From an uncultured Planctomycetaceae bacterium (GTDB lineage Bacteria; Planctomycetota; Planctomycetia; Planctomycetales; Planctomycetaceae): a stretch of 29,693 nucleotides of DNA. The notes beneath the pieces were generated by a model. That model did no database searches. It saw only the letters and a list, made by a program, of their open reading frames with translations, and was not told where the DNA came from. The translations under genes and the position numbers were made by a program. The DNA is taken from positions 1 through 29,693 of the forward strand of contig CAIXQV010000945.1 in the NCBI GenBank assembly GCA_903921605.1, given 5' to 3'. Shown here one piece after another: positions 1 through 7,696 of the stretch; positions within the stretch are counted from its first letter, which is position 1, and each line of letters begins with the position of its first letter.

Positions 1-1163
1 AGCCCGAGGGAATTATCGAGTCCGAAGATTTCTCATTCATTATCATTGGTGACCCCGGCGAAGGCGATGCATCACAACATTCTTTGCGAAGTCAGTTGTT
101 GGATGTTTCTCGCCAGCCCGACGTGAAGTTTGTGGTAATCTCATCGGATGTCGTTTATCCCTCCGGAGCGATGAAGGACTATGAGTCTCGTTTCTGGCTG
201 CCGTTTATGGGAGTCACAAAACCGGTATATGCGATTCCCGGAAATCACGACTGGTACGATGCCCTCGAAGGCTTTGCTGCAACGTTCTTTGAGCCCGACG
301 CAGCCCGAACCGCCATGAAGGCGCGAGTGGAAGAGGACAACCATCTTACTTCCACGACGGATTCGCACATCGAACAGCTGATTGCCGAAGCGACAAGACT
401 GCAAAAGCTTTATCACGTTCCCGTGCAGCGGCAGAAGCTTCCGTACTTCCAGTTTCAGACTGATTCTTTTGCACTCTTCGCGGTGGATACGGGCGTAGCT
501 CGCCAGATCGATCCCGCACAGCAGTCATGGCTGGAGGAGGGACTAAAAGCGGCTGATGGAAAAACAAAAATGGTCCTGCTGGGGCACCCTTTTTATGCGG
601 GCGGTCACGATCAAACGGAGGGCATTGAAAACTTTGAGGCGTTAAAGGAACTGCTGACAAAGTACGAAGTCGACATCATCATGGGCGGAGATACTCATGA
701 TTTGGAATACTACCTCGAACACCAGAAGAACAGCTCTGGCGGGGAGCGTCTCGTACGCCATTTTGTCAACGGCGGTGGCGGAGCGTACCTGAGCTTCGGA
801 ACGTCTTTGGACTGGCCGAAATCACCGATCACCGAGGAATGGGCGATCTACCCGAGCCGTCAGCAGGTCGTGTCAAAAATCGATGCCACAGCCCCGTTTT
901 GGAAACGCCCTGCGTGGTTTTGGACTCGCCAGTTCGGAGGCTGGCCGTTTTCTGCTGAGTGGTTATCAGCGGCCTTTGATTCCAATCAGGCTCCATTTTT
1001 CCAGAGCTTCCTGGAGATCAAAGTGGAGCCAACTCAACAACGCCTGAGACTCATCCCCTGGGGCGTCAACGGTCGACTGAAGTACTCCGACCTGCAACGC
1101 TCATCATCAATGACTCAGCCGAACGATGCTGAGATTGAGTGGATCGTCCCACTTAAGAAATGA
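1..1163 (+). CDS. Metallophosphoesterase (calcineurin-like), 5' partial
   Basis: The reading frame is open from base 3, so the gene begins upstream of the window; the first internal ATG at 84 is not the real start, because the frame before it already encodes the first metal-binding motif GDPGEGD (bases 48-68). Other calcineurin-like motifs follow in order: SSDVVYPSG (a divergent GDxxY box with Ser in place of the Gly), GNHDW (around 240), GHPFYAGGH (around 580) and GGDTHD (around 685). These His/Asp/Asn residues would hold a dinuclear metal centre that hydrolyses phosphomono- or phosphodiesters. The substrate cannot be inferred. The C-terminal 130 residues are rich in Trp and aromatic residues and match no domain I recognise. 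The stop is at 1161-1163, with no convincing terminator after it. The family call is firm; the specific function is unknown. Confidence 0.85.
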   Translation, partial: PEGIIESEDFSFIIIGDPGEGDASQHSLRSQLLDVSRQPDVKFVVISSDVVYPSGAMKDYESRFWLPFMGVTKPVYAIPGNHDWYDALEGFAATFFEPDAARTAMKARVEEDNHLTSTTDSHIEQLIAEATRLQKLYHVPVQRQKLPYFQFQTDSFALFAVDTGVARQIDPAQQSWLEEGLKAADGKTKMVLLGHPFYAGGHDQTEGIENFEALKELLTKYEVDIIMGGDTHDLEYYLEHQKNSSGGERLVRHFVNGGGGAYLSFGTSLDWPKSPITEEWAIYPSRQQVVSKIDATAPFWKRPAWFWTRQFGGWPFSAEWLSAAFDSNQAPFFQSFLEIKVEPTQQRLRLIPWGVNGRLKYSDLQRSSSMTQPNDAEIEWIVPLKK

Positions 1164-1350
1164 ACAAGCGCCGTTGAAGAAATCAATGGGCGGGGTAAAG
1201 CACGATCGCAGCGGTCGTGGTGTTCCAGCAGCAATAGTCGTCTTCGATCAGCACTCCATTCAGCATCGCGCTTAGCTGAACAGCGCCATGTTTGAAGAGT
1301 CGGAATCACCAAAGTTGCCTTTTGATCATTGTTTGTCGCGTGAACGAAGT

Positions 1351-1520
1351 CCTTCTCCGCCTCGGGGGAGAAGGTGGCCGATAGGCCGGATGAGGGGGGA
1401 TTTCCTGGCATACGGCGTACTAAAACGGCCCCCTCGCCCCGGCCCTCTCCCCCAATTTTTTGCAAGAACGCTGCCATATGGCACCACGCTGCATCCGCAA
1501 AAAAAATCGGGGGAGAGGGG
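1351..1520. repeat. Palindromic intergenic repeat element (REP/MITE-like)
   Basis: This non-coding stretch holds nested inverted repeats. CCTTCTCC (1351-1358) pairs with GGAGAAGG (1367-1374). A longer arm, a CCCTCTCCCCC run followed by a T tract and GC (1443-1463), pairs with GC, an A tract and CGGGGGAGAGGG (1497-1519), with one mismatch and a small length difference in the homopolymer tract. The loop of this large hairpin contains the perfect 12-bp palindrome TGCCATATGGCA (1472-1483). The text between, GGTGGCCGATAGGCCGGATG, resembles dispersed intergenic repeats common in planctomycete and other genomes (recollection, not searched). ORFs predicted across it on both strands are low-complexity artefacts. 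Confidence 0.6.
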
Positions 1521-1542
1521 GCAACATGGCGCTGTCTAAATG

Positions 1543-1573
1543 AAAAAGGGTTCAGGATTGATCTCCTGAACCC
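1543..1573 (-). terminator. Intrinsic terminator of the 1625-2176 minus-strand gene
   Basis: A perfect 9-bp inverted repeat, GGGTTCAGG (1548-1556) and CCTGAACCC (1565-1573) with an 8-nt loop, is flanked on its left by AAAAA (1543-1547). Read on the minus strand this is a stem followed by a U tract, placed about 50 nt past the stop of the membrane protein gene. It has the standard form of a Rho-independent terminator. Confidence 0.75.
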
Positions 1574-1624
1574 TCGATATGCATTCAAATTCCCGTGGTC
1601 GCCCTGAGACAAGACCTAACGAAA

Positions 1625-2176
1625 CTATTTTGCTGCCGGAGTTGTGCCGGACGCAGCGGCTGCAGGAGGCTTTGCACCACCCATAGCTTTGGGTTTGTTC
1701 AGCATGACCATCGCCATTCCTGACGCGGCAAGAACCAGCCCCAGATAGAACAGTCCACTTGGCGCTTCAAACTTTTTGCCGTGCGAAAGGAATGTCATCG
1801 ACGCAATCGTGTTGATGATTGGTGCACCGGCAAACACCAGCGGCGCCACGATCAGAGGGCCGATCGATCCTGCTTCCTTGACGGCGAAAATCACACAGAG
1901 TGCTCCGGCCGCTCCAGCGATCCCGGCCAGAAGGCCCCAGGTTAAACTCATGGGAGCCCAGCTCAGGTCGGCTGGATTCTTGACCGTCGGATCGTTCTTC
2001 ATCAGAAAGATGAAAATGCTGGGGATCAGAACCGCAACCAGAAAATACGCAATCCCGACCATCAGGAAGGCTCGAAGATTGCTGCCGAGCTTGTTCGTCG
2101 CATCATGAACCAGCGGGACGTAGACCCCCCAGGAAAGAGCTGCACCGGCGATAAACGCGTAAACAGTCCACTTCAT
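1625..2176 (-). CDS. Small multi-spanning membrane protein, half-size DMT-like
   Basis: A 183-residue protein with about five hydrophobic segments: residues 4-22, 36-60, 80-100, 105-128 and 142-160. The tail is Ala/Pro/Lys-rich and probably cytoplasmic. Segments such as WGVYVPL and GLLAGIAGAAGALCVIFAV look like the drug/metabolite transporter (EamA/GRP-like) fold, but the length is about half of a usual 10-TM member, so it would need to dimerise to transport anything. I do not recognise a specific family or substrate. The start ATG is preceded only by a weak GAAAG. It stands alone between its own terminator (1543-1573) and a spacer of about 470 bp, so it is probably monocistronic. Confidence 0.7.
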   Translation of the reverse strand: MKWTVYAFIAGAALSWGVYVPLVHDATNKLGSNLRAFLMVGIAYFLVAVLIPSIFIFLMKNDPTVKNPADLSWAPMSLTWGLLAGIAGAAGALCVIFAVKEAGSIGPLIVAPLVFAGAPIINTIASMTFLSHGKKFEAPSGLFYLGLVLAASGMAMVMLNKPKAMGGAKPPAAAASGTTPAAK

Positions 2177-2649
2177 TTCTTATAACTTTCACTTTTGATC
2201 GACGACGAAAATCTGGACACGCTCTGATGAATCGAAGGCTATCGAATCACACAGCAACGTTGTTGAAGCAATTGATTGCTCGCCAATTGTAGAGTGATCG
2301 CTCAATTTGAGAACTGCGGCTGGTCAGAATGCGGAAACTCAGAATTCAGAAACTGAGATCAGCGCATGAAAAAACCTCTTCCAGCCGTGCTGAGCAAACT
2401 CTGTTGACGCCCATTGATCAGAAATAAGGTGGGCACCCGAAGCCCGGGTCATGTGATCCGAGACATAGTCGGCGTGACAGTCAGCCGGGGACAGTCCAGG
2501 TTCCCATTTGGGTTATCTGTAGGGTCAACTTGTTTTGCTGCAGACGAAGCTGGCAGAGGTTCTGCACAAAGTGCTCGGTGAGAATACGGTCTGAGTCACA
2601 ATCTCGCAAGCGAATGTTCGAAAGTCCTGATCGTCCGAAAAACTTCTTT
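2177..2649. other. Intergenic spacer with a possible mobile-element remnant end
   Basis: No convincing gene lies in this stretch. A short minus-strand ORF crossing 2481-2684 overlaps the end of the propeller gene and has no family resemblance. The string GGGGACAGTCCAGGTTCCC (2487-2505) looks like the conserved ends I associate with dispersed planctomycete repeats or REP-associated transposase elements, but no transposase is present. The region should also contain the promoter of the membrane protein gene (start 2176); I see no clear -35/-10 pair. Confidence 0.35.
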
Positions 2650-3555
2650 TTATTTTTTGTTCTCGGTTGCAGGCGGAGCTGCAACCGGTGAAGTCACGGA
2701 AGGTGCAGCGACTGGTGAACTAGCAAGTACGGTTAGCGTTTTGTCGGGAGCCAGAGTGAAGATTGTGCGAATATGAGGATCCGCGATTAAAAGATTCGCA
2801 CCACTGCGACACAATCCCACCGGACGATCCAGTGGAGTACCACTGACGAATTTCTCAGGCTTTCCGTCGGGTAAAACTTTCCACACGGCGTGTTCATAAT
2901 TATCCGTGACGAACATCGTACCGTCTTCCATTCGCACAATGTTGTGAGGAAGGTTGAACGGATGATCTTTGATCAGAGGTTCGATCTTTCCGTCAGGGGT
3001 TACCTTCTGAATCTGTCCGTCTTTGCTGGAGGTCGACAACACCCAGAGATTTCCTTCAGCATCAATCGTCAGCCCGCGAGGTGAATTGATCACAGCAAAT
3101 TCGATGGGCATTTCGGAGCCTTCTGCCGGCATTTTCCAGATCCGATGCAGTTCCAGATCGGCCGTATAAATAGTTCCATCGGCCGCGACAGCAATCGCCA
3201 TCGGAATCCCGATCCAGCCCTTTGTCAAAGGCTGAGGTTGCCCGGCGTCATCAAATCGAAACACTTCACGAGTTGATGAGTCACCCGCGAGCAGCTTGCC
3301 CTGATGATCAATCGCCAGGCATCGTACAGCGTTCAACGGAGTGCGAAACTTCTTCGAGCCCTGAAAATAGACGGACTTCTGACCCTTCTCGATCTTCCAG
3401 ATTCCTGGCAGATTTCGATCGGCAACGTAGACAATCCCATCGGCCTGTGCCGTCACCGCCAGCGGATAAGCAAACTCAGTTGCCGCAGGAGCTGCATCCT
3501 GTCCAAACGCAGGGCACACACAGATCAGCAGAATCAGGGCGAGACAATACTTCAC
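2650..3555 (-). CDS. Secreted SMP-30/NHL-type beta-propeller protein
   Basis: The protein begins with a clean Sec signal peptide (MKYCLALILLICVCPAFGQ), followed by about 270 residues of repeated propeller blades. Blade motifs include ADGIVYVADRN, AVAADGTIYTADLEL, TIDAEGNLWVLS, RMEDGTMFVTDNYEHAVWKV and RSGANLLIADPHIRTIFTL, each with the D-G-x-hydrophobic-hydrophobic-x-D pattern. This predicts a six-bladed propeller like SMP-30/gluconolactonase or NHL proteins, located in the periplasm or outside the cell. Catalytic metal ligands of SMP-30 are not obvious, so a binding or scaffold role is as likely as lactonase activity. I chose the GTG at 3555 over the TTG at 3561, because the upstream GGAG sits 7 nt before the GTG and only 1 nt before the TTG. 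The C-terminal tail is Ala/Pro/Val-rich. Confidence 0.78.
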   Translation of the reverse strand: MKYCLALILLICVCPAFGQDAAPAATEFAYPLAVTAQADGIVYVADRNLPGIWKIEKGQKSVYFQGSKKFRTPLNAVRCLAIDHQGKLLAGDSSTREVFRFDDAGQPQPLTKGWIGIPMAIAVAADGTIYTADLELHRIWKMPAEGSEMPIEFAVINSPRGLTIDAEGNLWVLSTSSKDGQIQKVTPDGKIEPLIKDHPFNLPHNIVRMEDGTMFVTDNYEHAVWKVLPDGKPEKFVSGTPLDRPVGLCRSGANLLIADPHIRTIFTLAPDKTLTVLASSPVAAPSVTSPVAAPPATENKK

Positions 3556-3562
3556 GTTCAAA

Positions 3563-3566
3563 CTCC
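3563..3566 (-). promoter_or_regulatory. Ribosome binding site deciding the 3555 GTG start
   Basis: GGAG on the minus strand lies 7 nt before the GTG at 3555 and abuts the alternative TTG at 3561. The spacing favours the GTG, which also places Met-Lys directly before the hydrophobic signal segment. Confidence 0.5.
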
Positions 3567-4041
3567 GGGAAGATCACAGCAGAATAAATCTGTCGACGAC
3601 CACAGCTCATTTTCTGTGGTCACGGGGAACATCTGCATAATATCGGCCGGAATCCCGCTTCACCAGTGCTCAACAAAACCGCATCTGGATTGAGCGGAAT
3701 GTTGCCGTAAATTGTCGATGTAGAATTTTTTTGAGCGGCTATCTGCTGGATCAGCCAGTTATGGAACCGCACTTCATCAGATCCATTGGACTGCTCCAGC
3801 CCGTCAATCTGAGGCCTTGCAGCATGACCTGGCATTTTGTCACCCCTGGGCCAGTCTTCAGGAACGCTCCGGAAGTTCCGGCAGCAGTGGGGGCAAGCGG
3901 GTTAGGTATCTCAATGTGTCGGTCCGAGATCCCATCACCGCAGAGTGCCTGTCGCGAATGCCTCGACACTGAAACTCAACTGCGCTGCGTTGCGAGATGT
4001 CGGTAAAGTTGTTGAGATGCGAGGATTAAATTTACATCTCC
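3567..4041. other. Divergent intergenic region
   Basis: About 480 bp separate the minus-strand propeller gene from the plus-strand serine hydrolase-NamZ gene. Short ORFs on both strands here overlap each other, lack ribosome binding sites and resemble no family. The region must carry both promoters. I see no operator-like palindrome or riboswitch-like structure. Confidence 0.4.
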
Positions 4042-4054
4042 GAAAGGAATACCG

Positions 4055-6403
4055 ATGCTTCGCTCGGCGTTTTTGAGTCTTGTTGGCGGTCTGCTGGTTG
4101 TTTGTTTCTCCTCCGGATTGGCTATCTCGGCTCCTCCGGCGTCAGTGCCGGTCGTAGATCCGGGATCTCTCGGCTTCGACACCGCGCGGCTGGCCTTGAT
4201 TGATGAGCTGGTCAACGAAGGGCTCAGCCAGAGCAAAATGCCGGGAGCGGTGGTTGTTGTAGGACGGCGAGGTGGAATTGCATTCCGGAAGGCTTATGGC
4301 TTTCGTCAGACAATGCCTCAACAGGTTCCAATGACAATCGATACCGTGTTCGATCTCGCCTCGCTGACCAAACCAATCGCCACGGCCACCAGTGTGATGG
4401 TCCTGATCCAGCAGGGCAAGATTGATGTGAATGCGACGGTTGCGACGTATCTGCCTGACTTCGCGGCCAATGGCAAAGACAAGATTACTGTGCGCCACTT
4501 GCTGACTCACGTCGGCGGCTTGATCGCAGACAACTCCATCAAAGATTACAGCGGCACTCCGGAGCAATCCATCGCTAACATCATGGCGCTGAAACCCGAT
4601 GCGGAACCCGGTCAGGAATTCACCTACAGCGACGTGGGATTCATCGTGTTGGGTGAGATCGTTAAAAAGGTCAGCGGAAAGAATGTGCATGAGTTCTCAC
4701 AGGAAGCCATCTACGCTCCTCTCGGTATGTCTGAAACTGGCTACCTGCCGGCTGATGCTCTGAAGGCTCGAGCGGCAGTGACGGAACAGCGAGAAGATCG
4801 CTGGATGCAGGGAGAGGTCCATGATCCTCGAGCCTATGCCCTCGGAGGAATCGCCGGGCATGCCGGATTGTTTTCCACCGCCGATGACATTTCCAAATAC
4901 GCCGTGATGATGCTCAATGGCGGCCGACTTGGTGACACGGAAATCCTGAATCCAGCAACTTTTCAGCTGATGACAACGGCTGTTGAGGTTCCTCGTGGGC
5001 GTCGAGCTCTGGGCTGGGATGCGAGGACCGGCTACTCGTCAAATCGCGGCGATTTGATGTCGTCGCAGGCGTTTGGTCACGGTGGTTTTACCGGCACAGG
5101 AATCTGGATTGATCCGGCGACTGATCTGTTCGTCCTGTTTCTCAGCAACCGAGTTCATCCCGACGGCAAGGGGCTTGTGAATCCTCTGATTGGTCGCATC
5201 GGGACAATCGCAGGCGCGGCGCTGTTAGCGGTGCATTCCACTTCGACGAATTCTGCTGCAGGCAAGCCGTCCGATGTGCTCAACGGAATTGATGTTCTGA
5301 AGCGAGATAACTTTGCGTCCTTGAAGGGACGCAAAGTCGGGTTGATCACGAATCAGACGGGATTGAGCCGTGATGGTGTTAGTACCGTGCGACTGCTGCA
5401 CGAATACAAGGACCTGAAGTTGGTCACTCTGTTCAGTCCGGAACATGGTCTGGAGGGAAAACTGGACATCCCGAAAATTGGTGATCAGCAGGATGCGACA
5501 ACCGGGCTTAAGGTTTTCAGTCTGTATGGCGAAACGCGAACTCCGACCAAGGAAAGCCTCGAAGGCATTGATACTCTCATCTTCGACATCCAGGATATCG
5601 GTTGTCGCTTTTACACTTACGTCTCCACCATGGGGAATGCCATGAAGGCCGCTGGTGAGAACAAGATTCGCTTCGTTGTTCTCGACCGCATCAATCCAGT
5701 GGGTGGTGTCGATGTGCAGGGACCGATTCTTGATGACGGCGATCAGTCGTTCGTGGGCTATCACACTCTGCCCGTGCGGCATGGGATGACGGCTGGCGAA
5801 CTGGCACTGATGTTCAAAAAGGAAATGAACGTTGATGTGGACCTGCAGATTGTTCAGGTCGAAGGCTGGAGTCGAAATCAATTGTTCGATAAGACCGGGC
5901 TGACCTGGACAAACCCCTCGCCGAATATGCGTTGCCTGAATCAGGCCGTATTGTATCCCGGTGTCGGGCTGCTGGAGATGACGAACGTTTCTGTGGGACG
6001 CGGTACCGATACGCCATTTGAGGTGATCGGTGCTCCGTGGGTTCGTGAGCGAGAGTTGGCGGCTCATTTGAATGCAGCGGGGCTTCCAGGAGTGCGATTT
6101 GTGCCGATGCGGTTTACTCCGGACTCTTCCAAATTCCCTAACGAATCCTGTGGCGGTGTGAATATCGTGATTACCGATCGAGCCACGTTGAATCCTCTGA
6201 AAGTTGGCATTCAATTGATGTGCAGCCTGCGGGCGTTGTTTCCGGACGACTGGCAGACCAAGAATCTGAACCGGCTTCTCAGTAGTAAAGCGGTGACCGA
6301 AGCGATCATTGCCGGGAAATCAGCGACAGAGATTGAAGCGTTATGGCAAGAACCGCTTAACTCGTTTATGACACGTCGCAGTTCGTTCCTGATTTATCAG
6401 TAA
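4055..6403 (+). CDS. Secreted class C beta-lactamase-like hydrolase fused to NamZ (DUF1343) exo-N-acetylmuramidase
   Basis: A 782-residue exported protein with two enzyme domains. After a signal peptide (residues 1-26), residues 35-390 form a penicillin-binding/class C beta-lactamase-like serine hydrolase: the nucleophile motif SLTK (S103-K106) lies in FDLASLTKPIAT, the second motif is YSD (191-193, in place of YxN), and HGG (342-344) replaces KTG. Residues 408-782 are DUF1343, the family of the characterised exo-beta-N-acetylmuramidase NamZ/YbbC (GH171), with GLITNQTG, SPEHGLEG (461-468), DIQDIGCRFYTY (511-522), LDRINPVGG and PNMRC. Inference: the first domain cuts a peptide, ester or amide bond on a muropeptide and the second releases MurNAc from the non-reducing end, so turnover takes place outside the cytoplasm. 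A GAAAGGA ribosome binding site (4042-4048) supports the ATG at 4055. Domain calls are firm; the serine hydrolase's substrate is not established. Confidence 0.9.
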   Translation: MLRSAFLSLVGGLLVVCFSSGLAISAPPASVPVVDPGSLGFDTARLALIDELVNEGLSQSKMPGAVVVVGRRGGIAFRKAYGFRQTMPQQVPMTIDTVFDLASLTKPIATATSVMVLIQQGKIDVNATVATYLPDFAANGKDKITVRHLLTHVGGLIADNSIKDYSGTPEQSIANIMALKPDAEPGQEFTYSDVGFIVLGEIVKKVSGKNVHEFSQEAIYAPLGMSETGYLPADALKARAAVTEQREDRWMQGEVHDPRAYALGGIAGHAGLFSTADDISKYAVMMLNGGRLGDTEILNPATFQLMTTAVEVPRGRRALGWDARTGYSSNRGDLMSSQAFGHGGFTGTGIWIDPATDLFVLFLSNRVHPDGKGLVNPLIGRIGTIAGAALLAVHSTSTNSAAGKPSDVLNGIDVLKRDNFASLKGRKVGLITNQTGLSRDGVSTVRLLHEYKDLKLVTLFSPEHGLEGKLDIPKIGDQQDATTGLKVFSLYGETRTPTKESLEGIDTLIFDIQDIGCRFYTYVSTMGNAMKAAGENKIRFVVLDRINPVGGVDVQGPILDDGDQSFVGYHTLPVRHGMTAGELALMFKKEMNVDVDLQIVQVEGWSRNQLFDKTGLTWTNPSPNMRCLNQAVLYPGVGLLEMTNVSVGRGTDTPFEVIGAPWVRERELAAHLNAAGLPGVRFVPMRFTPDSSKFPNESCGGVNIVITDRATLNPLKVGIQLMCSLRALFPDDWQTKNLNRLLSSKAVTEAIIAGKSATEIEALWQEPLNSFMTRRSSFLIYQ

Positions 6404-6600
6404 GGGCCGATCCTGTTCACAGTATTCTGTGTACTGTCGGTGCGTTCATCGGAATGTGTATCCGGTTTGGCGTTAATCTTTGCACGGTGTGAATTGAGGC
6501 CGCGAGTTCGCGGGATGTTTTATCGTAGATTGCCTCAGTTCTGACCGCGTACAGAATAATCGCCGTGAAGCCAGACGCCACGATGGTTGCGGAAGGTTTC

Positions 6601-7461
6601 ATGCGTCCATACATCCTGATGCTTTGGGGAGCCTTTGCATTTGCGTGCATGGGGGCCTTCACGCATGCCGCCAAAGATTATTGCGACTGGCAGGTGATCG
6701 CGTTTGCTCGTTCCGGAGTTGCTTTGCTGATCGCGGGCCTGTTGGCGTTTCGCGACAAGTCACCGCTGGTCTTTCTGCGACCGTGGACCATCTGGGTTCG
6801 CAGCATCGCGGGCAGTATGAGCATCATGTGCAACTTCTACGCGTTATCTCGACTTCCAATTGCAGACGCATTGACGCTGACGAACATGTTTCCCATTTGG
6901 ATCGCCGTGCTTTCGTGGCCGGTGCTGGGGCGATTTCCGGAGCGTGAAGTCTGGCTGAGCGTGCTGCTGGCGATGACCGGCGTCTTCGTGATGCAGCAGC
7001 CCTATCTGGCGTCAGGGAACCTGGGAACTCTGGCGGCCGTCTCGGGATCATTCACCAGCGCAGTCGCTTTGATTGGACTTCATCGACTAAAAGGTATTGC
7101 CGCAAACGCCATCGTGTTTCACTTCTCGGCCGTGTCGATTGTGATTCTGACTTTTGTGCTCGTGGTTTTTCCGGCGACTGAACATTCCCTTGAACAACTA
7201 AGAATGCCGTGGCCTGGTCCAGGGTTACTCTTGGGAGTCGGACTTGCCGCAACGGCAGGTCAACTGTTGTTGACTCGAGCGTTTTCTGGTGGTGCTCCAG
7301 CGCGAGTTTCTGTGATCGGATTGACTCAGATCGGCTTCGCGATGGTCTTTGATGTTCTTTTATGGGGCCGAGCCGTCACGCTGCATTCGCTGATCGGAAT
7401 TCTGATGATCGTCGGCCCGTCGATCTGGCTGATGACTCGACCAGCCCCCGAAGCCCCTTAA
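6601..7461 (+). CDS. EamA/DMT-family transporter
   Basis: An integral membrane protein of 286 residues with about ten hydrophobic helices and the internal duplication typical of EamA proteins of the drug/metabolite transporter superfamily. Characteristic stretches are LMLWGAFAFACMGAFTHAAKD, FYALSRLPIADALTLTNMFPIWIAVLSWPVLGR and LLLGVGLAATAGQLLLTRAF. The substrate is unknown; family members export or import amino acids, nucleotides and other small metabolites. I prefer the ATG at 6601, which begins the first helix and has GGAAGG at 6591-6596 (4 nt away, slightly close), over the upstream GTG at 6565, which would add a polar 12-residue leader. It follows the NamZ fusion gene by about 200 bp on the same strand, so it may or may not share its transcript. 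Confidence 0.85.
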   Translation: MRPYILMLWGAFAFACMGAFTHAAKDYCDWQVIAFARSGVALLIAGLLAFRDKSPLVFLRPWTIWVRSIAGSMSIMCNFYALSRLPIADALTLTNMFPIWIAVLSWPVLGRFPEREVWLSVLLAMTGVFVMQQPYLASGNLGTLAAVSGSFTSAVALIGLHRLKGIAANAIVFHFSAVSIVILTFVLVVFPATEHSLEQLRMPWPGPGLLLGVGLAATAGQLLLTRAFSGGAPARVSVIGLTQIGFAMVFDVLLWGRAVTLHSLIGILMIVGPSIWLMTRPAPEAP

Positions 7462-7696
7462 GAACGGTCCCAAAACTACTTCCGGCTTGATCAAACTGGA
7501 GACTAGACCGGTGCGGCTGCGTTCGCTTCAGCGGATTTGTCACGCCCTACAGAAACCGTTCGCATTTGTAGGGTTTGACAGTTCGCCCTGGCAAACGCGG
7601 GCCCACCATTCACGGATATTATTTCGGAATCCCGTCCTGAAAATCCGATCGTATCGTCGCCATGCGATGTACAGGCCCAAGCCTCGACTTTATTGA

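Noticed and set aside
1115..1612. A 165-residue minus-strand ORF across the intergenic repeat
   Set aside because: It runs through the palindromic element and the terminator, has no start context and no recognisable domain.
5225..6214. A 329-residue minus-strand ORF inside the NamZ fusion gene
   Set aside because: The plus frame matches the DUF1343 family throughout; the antisense product is His/Arg/Gln-rich with no family motif.
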